Under the pieces are notes generated by a model. The model was not told the origin of the DNA. It made no database searches and saw only the letters and a list, made by a program, of their open reading frames with translations. A program made the translations under genes and the position numbers. From Maribacter arcticus (GTDB lineage: Bacteria; Bacteroidota; Bacteroidia; Flavobacteriales; Flavobacteriaceae): a stretch of 64,000 nt of DNA. Shown here piece by piece: positions 62,280 through 64,000 of the stretch. The DNA lies in the NCBI RefSeq assembly GCF_900167935.1, contig NZ_FUYL01000006.1:186001-250000 (forward strand), written 5' to 3'. Position 1 is the stretch's first letter. The number at the start of each line of letters is the position of its first letter.

Positions 62280-62293
62280 ATGACATTTATCAG
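62280..62293. promoter_or_regulatory. TGAC-N4-ATCA site before the USP-MscS operon
   Basis: ATGACatttATCAG matches the TGAY-N4-RTCA pattern and lies 54 bases upstream of the USP start on the minus strand. It overlaps the end of the preceding USP gene by a few bases. Confidence 0.4.
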
Positions 62294-63138
62294 TCCTCAC
62301 TAGGAATTATTAAAAAAGGGATATCTAAATTGAAACTTACTTTTTTTATAAGCGAACCTTGTACTAATTTTTTAAGAAAACCCTTCTCATAATTGATCAT
62401 TGTCAACATATCAATACCCGAATCTTTTAAAAAGTTGTTTATTGTCTTGGTCTTATTAGAGAAATTGGGCATCCATTCTACTTTATAATCTACGGGGTCG
62501 AGATATTGTTTTAAAACATCCCTATTTGATTTTTGGGTTTCATCCAAACTTTCAGATTCCAAGACTCGAAAGATGCGGATAGAGGCATTAAAAAGGGAAG
62601 CCATAAAAAGCAAGGGCGAGATGACCTTTAGGTTAAAACTTCGCTTGTAATCGGTTACAAAAGCTATTTTCTTTACAGGTTCAAAGTCAATTTCACCAGG
62701 CACCATCAATAAAGGACATAACTTCATCGTATTTATGGTCTCTACAGCGCTACTACCCATAAAAATCGCTTTCGCAGCGGTCGTTCCCTTATTACCCATG
62801 ACCACTAGATCAACGTTGTTCCTTTCCACCGTTTTTGAAATGGCTTCTACCAAATCGCCTTTAGTACTAATGGTCTTGAACATGTGATTGGTATTTCCGT
62901 TGTCCAATACTATTTTATGCAGGGTAATTTTTAGCCCTTCTTCTGACTCATCGCTTAATTGATCTAGCAAGGCATCGCCCTTACCCGTGGGGATTCTTTT
63001 GCTCGTTAATGGTGTATGTTCTTCATACGTATTGAGTATGTAAAAAGTGCAAGCCTTATTTCTTAATAGCTGGGTAGCATAAAACAGCGCGTTGTATGCG
63101 TTACTGGAAAAATCGGTTGTGGCGAGAATGTGCTGCAT
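62290..63138 (-). CDS. universal stress protein with two UspA domains
   Basis: The 282-residue protein begins MQHILATTDFSSNAYNALFYATQL. The first domain's nucleotide motif is VVMGNKGTTAAKAIFMGSSAVETI, slightly altered from the standard G-X2-G-X9-G(S/T). The second domain starts KKIAFVTDYKRSFN. I use ATG 63138, preceded by a GAGGT purine run, because the alternative at 63159 overlaps the upstream gene. It is co-transcribed with the next USP gene. Confidence 0.88.
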   Translation of the reverse strand: MQHILATTDFSSNAYNALFYATQLLRNKACTFYILNTYEEHTPLTSKRIPTGKGDALLDQLSDESEEGLKITLHKIVLDNGNTNHMFKTISTKGDLVEAISKTVERNNVDLVVMGNKGTTAAKAIFMGSSAVETINTMKLCPLLMVPGEIDFEPVKKIAFVTDYKRSFNLKVISPLLFMASLFNASIRIFRVLESESLDETQKSNRDVLKQYLDPVDYKVEWMPNFSNKTKTINNFLKDSGIDMLTMINYEKGFLKKLVQGSLIKKVSFNLDIPFLIIPSED

Positions 63139-63142
63139 GACC

Positions 63143-63991
63143 TCAGTTTTTTGTATCATATGGAAGGACCATAAGGGGAAACGTTAGATTGAAACCTAAT
63201 TCCTTTATTAGCGATTTGGAAAAAATACGCCCTATCAAAGAATGTTTTAACCTTAGCATAACTAATAAATCGATCTTATTATCGAAGGTAAAATCAATTA
63301 TTGCATCCGGTATATCGTTATCGGTGTCAATATGAAATTGACAGGGAATGCCTTTTAGGATTTCTTCTAAATTTGCTTTACGTGCCAACTGACCTTCAGT
63401 TAGTTCATATCCCCCTGAAACATACAGCAGTTCGATTTCGGCACGTTTTTGTTTAGCAATATTTAGCAACTCCTTTAATTTTTCTTTTTGGTACACAATG
63501 CCATAGTCTGTAGGAAACAAAATCCTTTTGGGAGACTTATATGTAAAGTTGGAGGGAACCGCTAGTATTGGGCAGGCCGCCTTTTTTAAAATATGTATGG
63601 TATTGGTTCCGAATAAGATATCGCCTGCCCCGGTTGCACCCTGGGTACCCATAATGACAAGGTCAATATTTTCCTTGTCAATTATTCTTTCGACTTCATC
63701 TACCAAGGTGTTAAAAGCACAATGGGGTACAAAAAGGTGTTTGGGGTTTTTAAATTTCTTAGAAATGCGTTTTTGTAGCTCTGCCATTTGTGCCAGGGAA
63801 GATTCTTGACTTGCATCCTTGATATCGGTCTGGCCTGGATTAAACTCCTCCAATTTGTCATGGTAGGTAGAAGGTGTGAATGTATTCAATAAGTAAAACG
63901 CGCATTCCTCCTTTTTAAATAGATTTAGGGCATAGCTTATGGCATTAAATGCATTTTCCGAAAAATCGGTGGGTAGTATTATTTTTTTCAT
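63143..63991 (-). CDS. universal stress protein with two UspA domains
   Basis: The 282-residue protein begins MKKIILPTDFSENAFNAISYALNL and contains VIMGTQGATGAGDILFGTNT, a full nucleotide-binding motif. A second domain begins KRILFPTDYGIVYQKEK. It is four bases upstream of the next USP gene. The promoter lies outside the window, so its regulation cannot be judged. Confidence 0.9.
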   Translation of the reverse strand: MKKIILPTDFSENAFNAISYALNLFKKEECAFYLLNTFTPSTYHDKLEEFNPGQTDIKDASQESSLAQMAELQKRISKKFKNPKHLFVPHCAFNTLVDEVERIIDKENIDLVIMGTQGATGAGDILFGTNTIHILKKAACPILAVPSNFTYKSPKRILFPTDYGIVYQKEKLKELLNIAKQKRAEIELLYVSGGYELTEGQLARKANLEEILKGIPCQFHIDTDNDIPDAIIDFTFDNKIDLLVMLRLKHSLIGRIFSKSLIKELGFNLTFPLMVLPYDTKN

Positions 63992-64000
63992 TTCTATATC

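Noticed and set aside
51999-64000. Second copy of the tRNA-Pro 3-prime end marking the right end of the element
   Set aside because: I looked for the GGTTCAAATCCTGTCATCCC segment and did not find it in the window; it may be beyond 64 kb or lost.
1-64000. CRISPR arrays, prophage structural genes or rRNA genes
   Set aside because: I saw no regularly spaced direct repeats, no phage structural proteins and no rRNA. The holin-like protein at 4565 belongs to a YtxH group, not a phage.

Overview
The window looks like chromosome of a marine Flavobacteriaceae-type Bacteroidota. The evidence is AT-rich DNA, a PorP/SprF type IX secretion protein beside a PD40 protein, Bacteroidota-type tyrosine integrase, BfmA-like mobilisation remnant and DUF6876, many exported lipoproteins, sulfatases with GH130, and a xylose isomerase/xylulokinase pair under a LacI regulator. 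Genus cannot be fixed from the sequence alone.

Layout. 0.1-8.7 kb: a stress/dormancy-like block (HPF-type ribosome factor, DUF302, PfkB sugar kinase, M50 protease with CBS domains, patatin, YtxH and holin-like envelope proteins, acetate kinase and phosphotransacetylase). 8.9-13.4 kb: Mla-type lipid transport operon, a LOG-family protein and an L,D-transpeptidase. 13.4-19.4 kb: heavy-metal efflux, with the RND pump fused to its outer-membrane TolC-like partner, plus adaptor. 19.5-22.5 kb: a compact exported thioredoxin / ApbE / DUF4266 / DUF3570 operon of unknown function. 22.6-26.9 kb: a wrecked malate:quinone oxidoreductase gene, an exported molybdenum hydroxylase pair and a DUF2383 protein. 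27.4-31.7 kb: PD40 protein, PorP/SprF protein and an orphan LuxR-type regulator lacking the usual phospho-Asp. 31.9-48.7 kb: xylose catabolism, keto-sugar oxidoreductases, esterases, two sulfatases, GH130 and a D,D-dipeptidase. 48.9-52.8 kb: a degenerate mobile element beside tRNA-Pro(GGG). 53.0-64.0 kb: a second stress block (Na/Pi cotransporter pseudogene, DUF3124, four tandem-domain universal stress proteins, beta-CASP nuclease, ATP-cone nuclease, MscS channel).

The two stress blocks appear to belong together. A palindrome of the form TGAY-N4-RTCA, resembling CRP/FNR-family operators, lies upstream of transcription units in both blocks (2147, 5316, 56142, 58208, 62280) and of the GMC oxidoreductase gene (38877). 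The gene content (PfkB, CBS-M50 protease, USPs, HPF) parallels the mycobacterial DosR dormancy regulon, although the regulator itself is not in the window.

The least explained parts are the thioredoxin-ApbE-DUF4266-DUF3570 operon, a 25-base inverted duplication covering the start of the response regulator gene, and a 19-base inverted repeat in the Na/Pi pseudogene that looks like a templated quasipalindrome mutation. All functional statements rest on recognising sequence families by eye; no database search was run.
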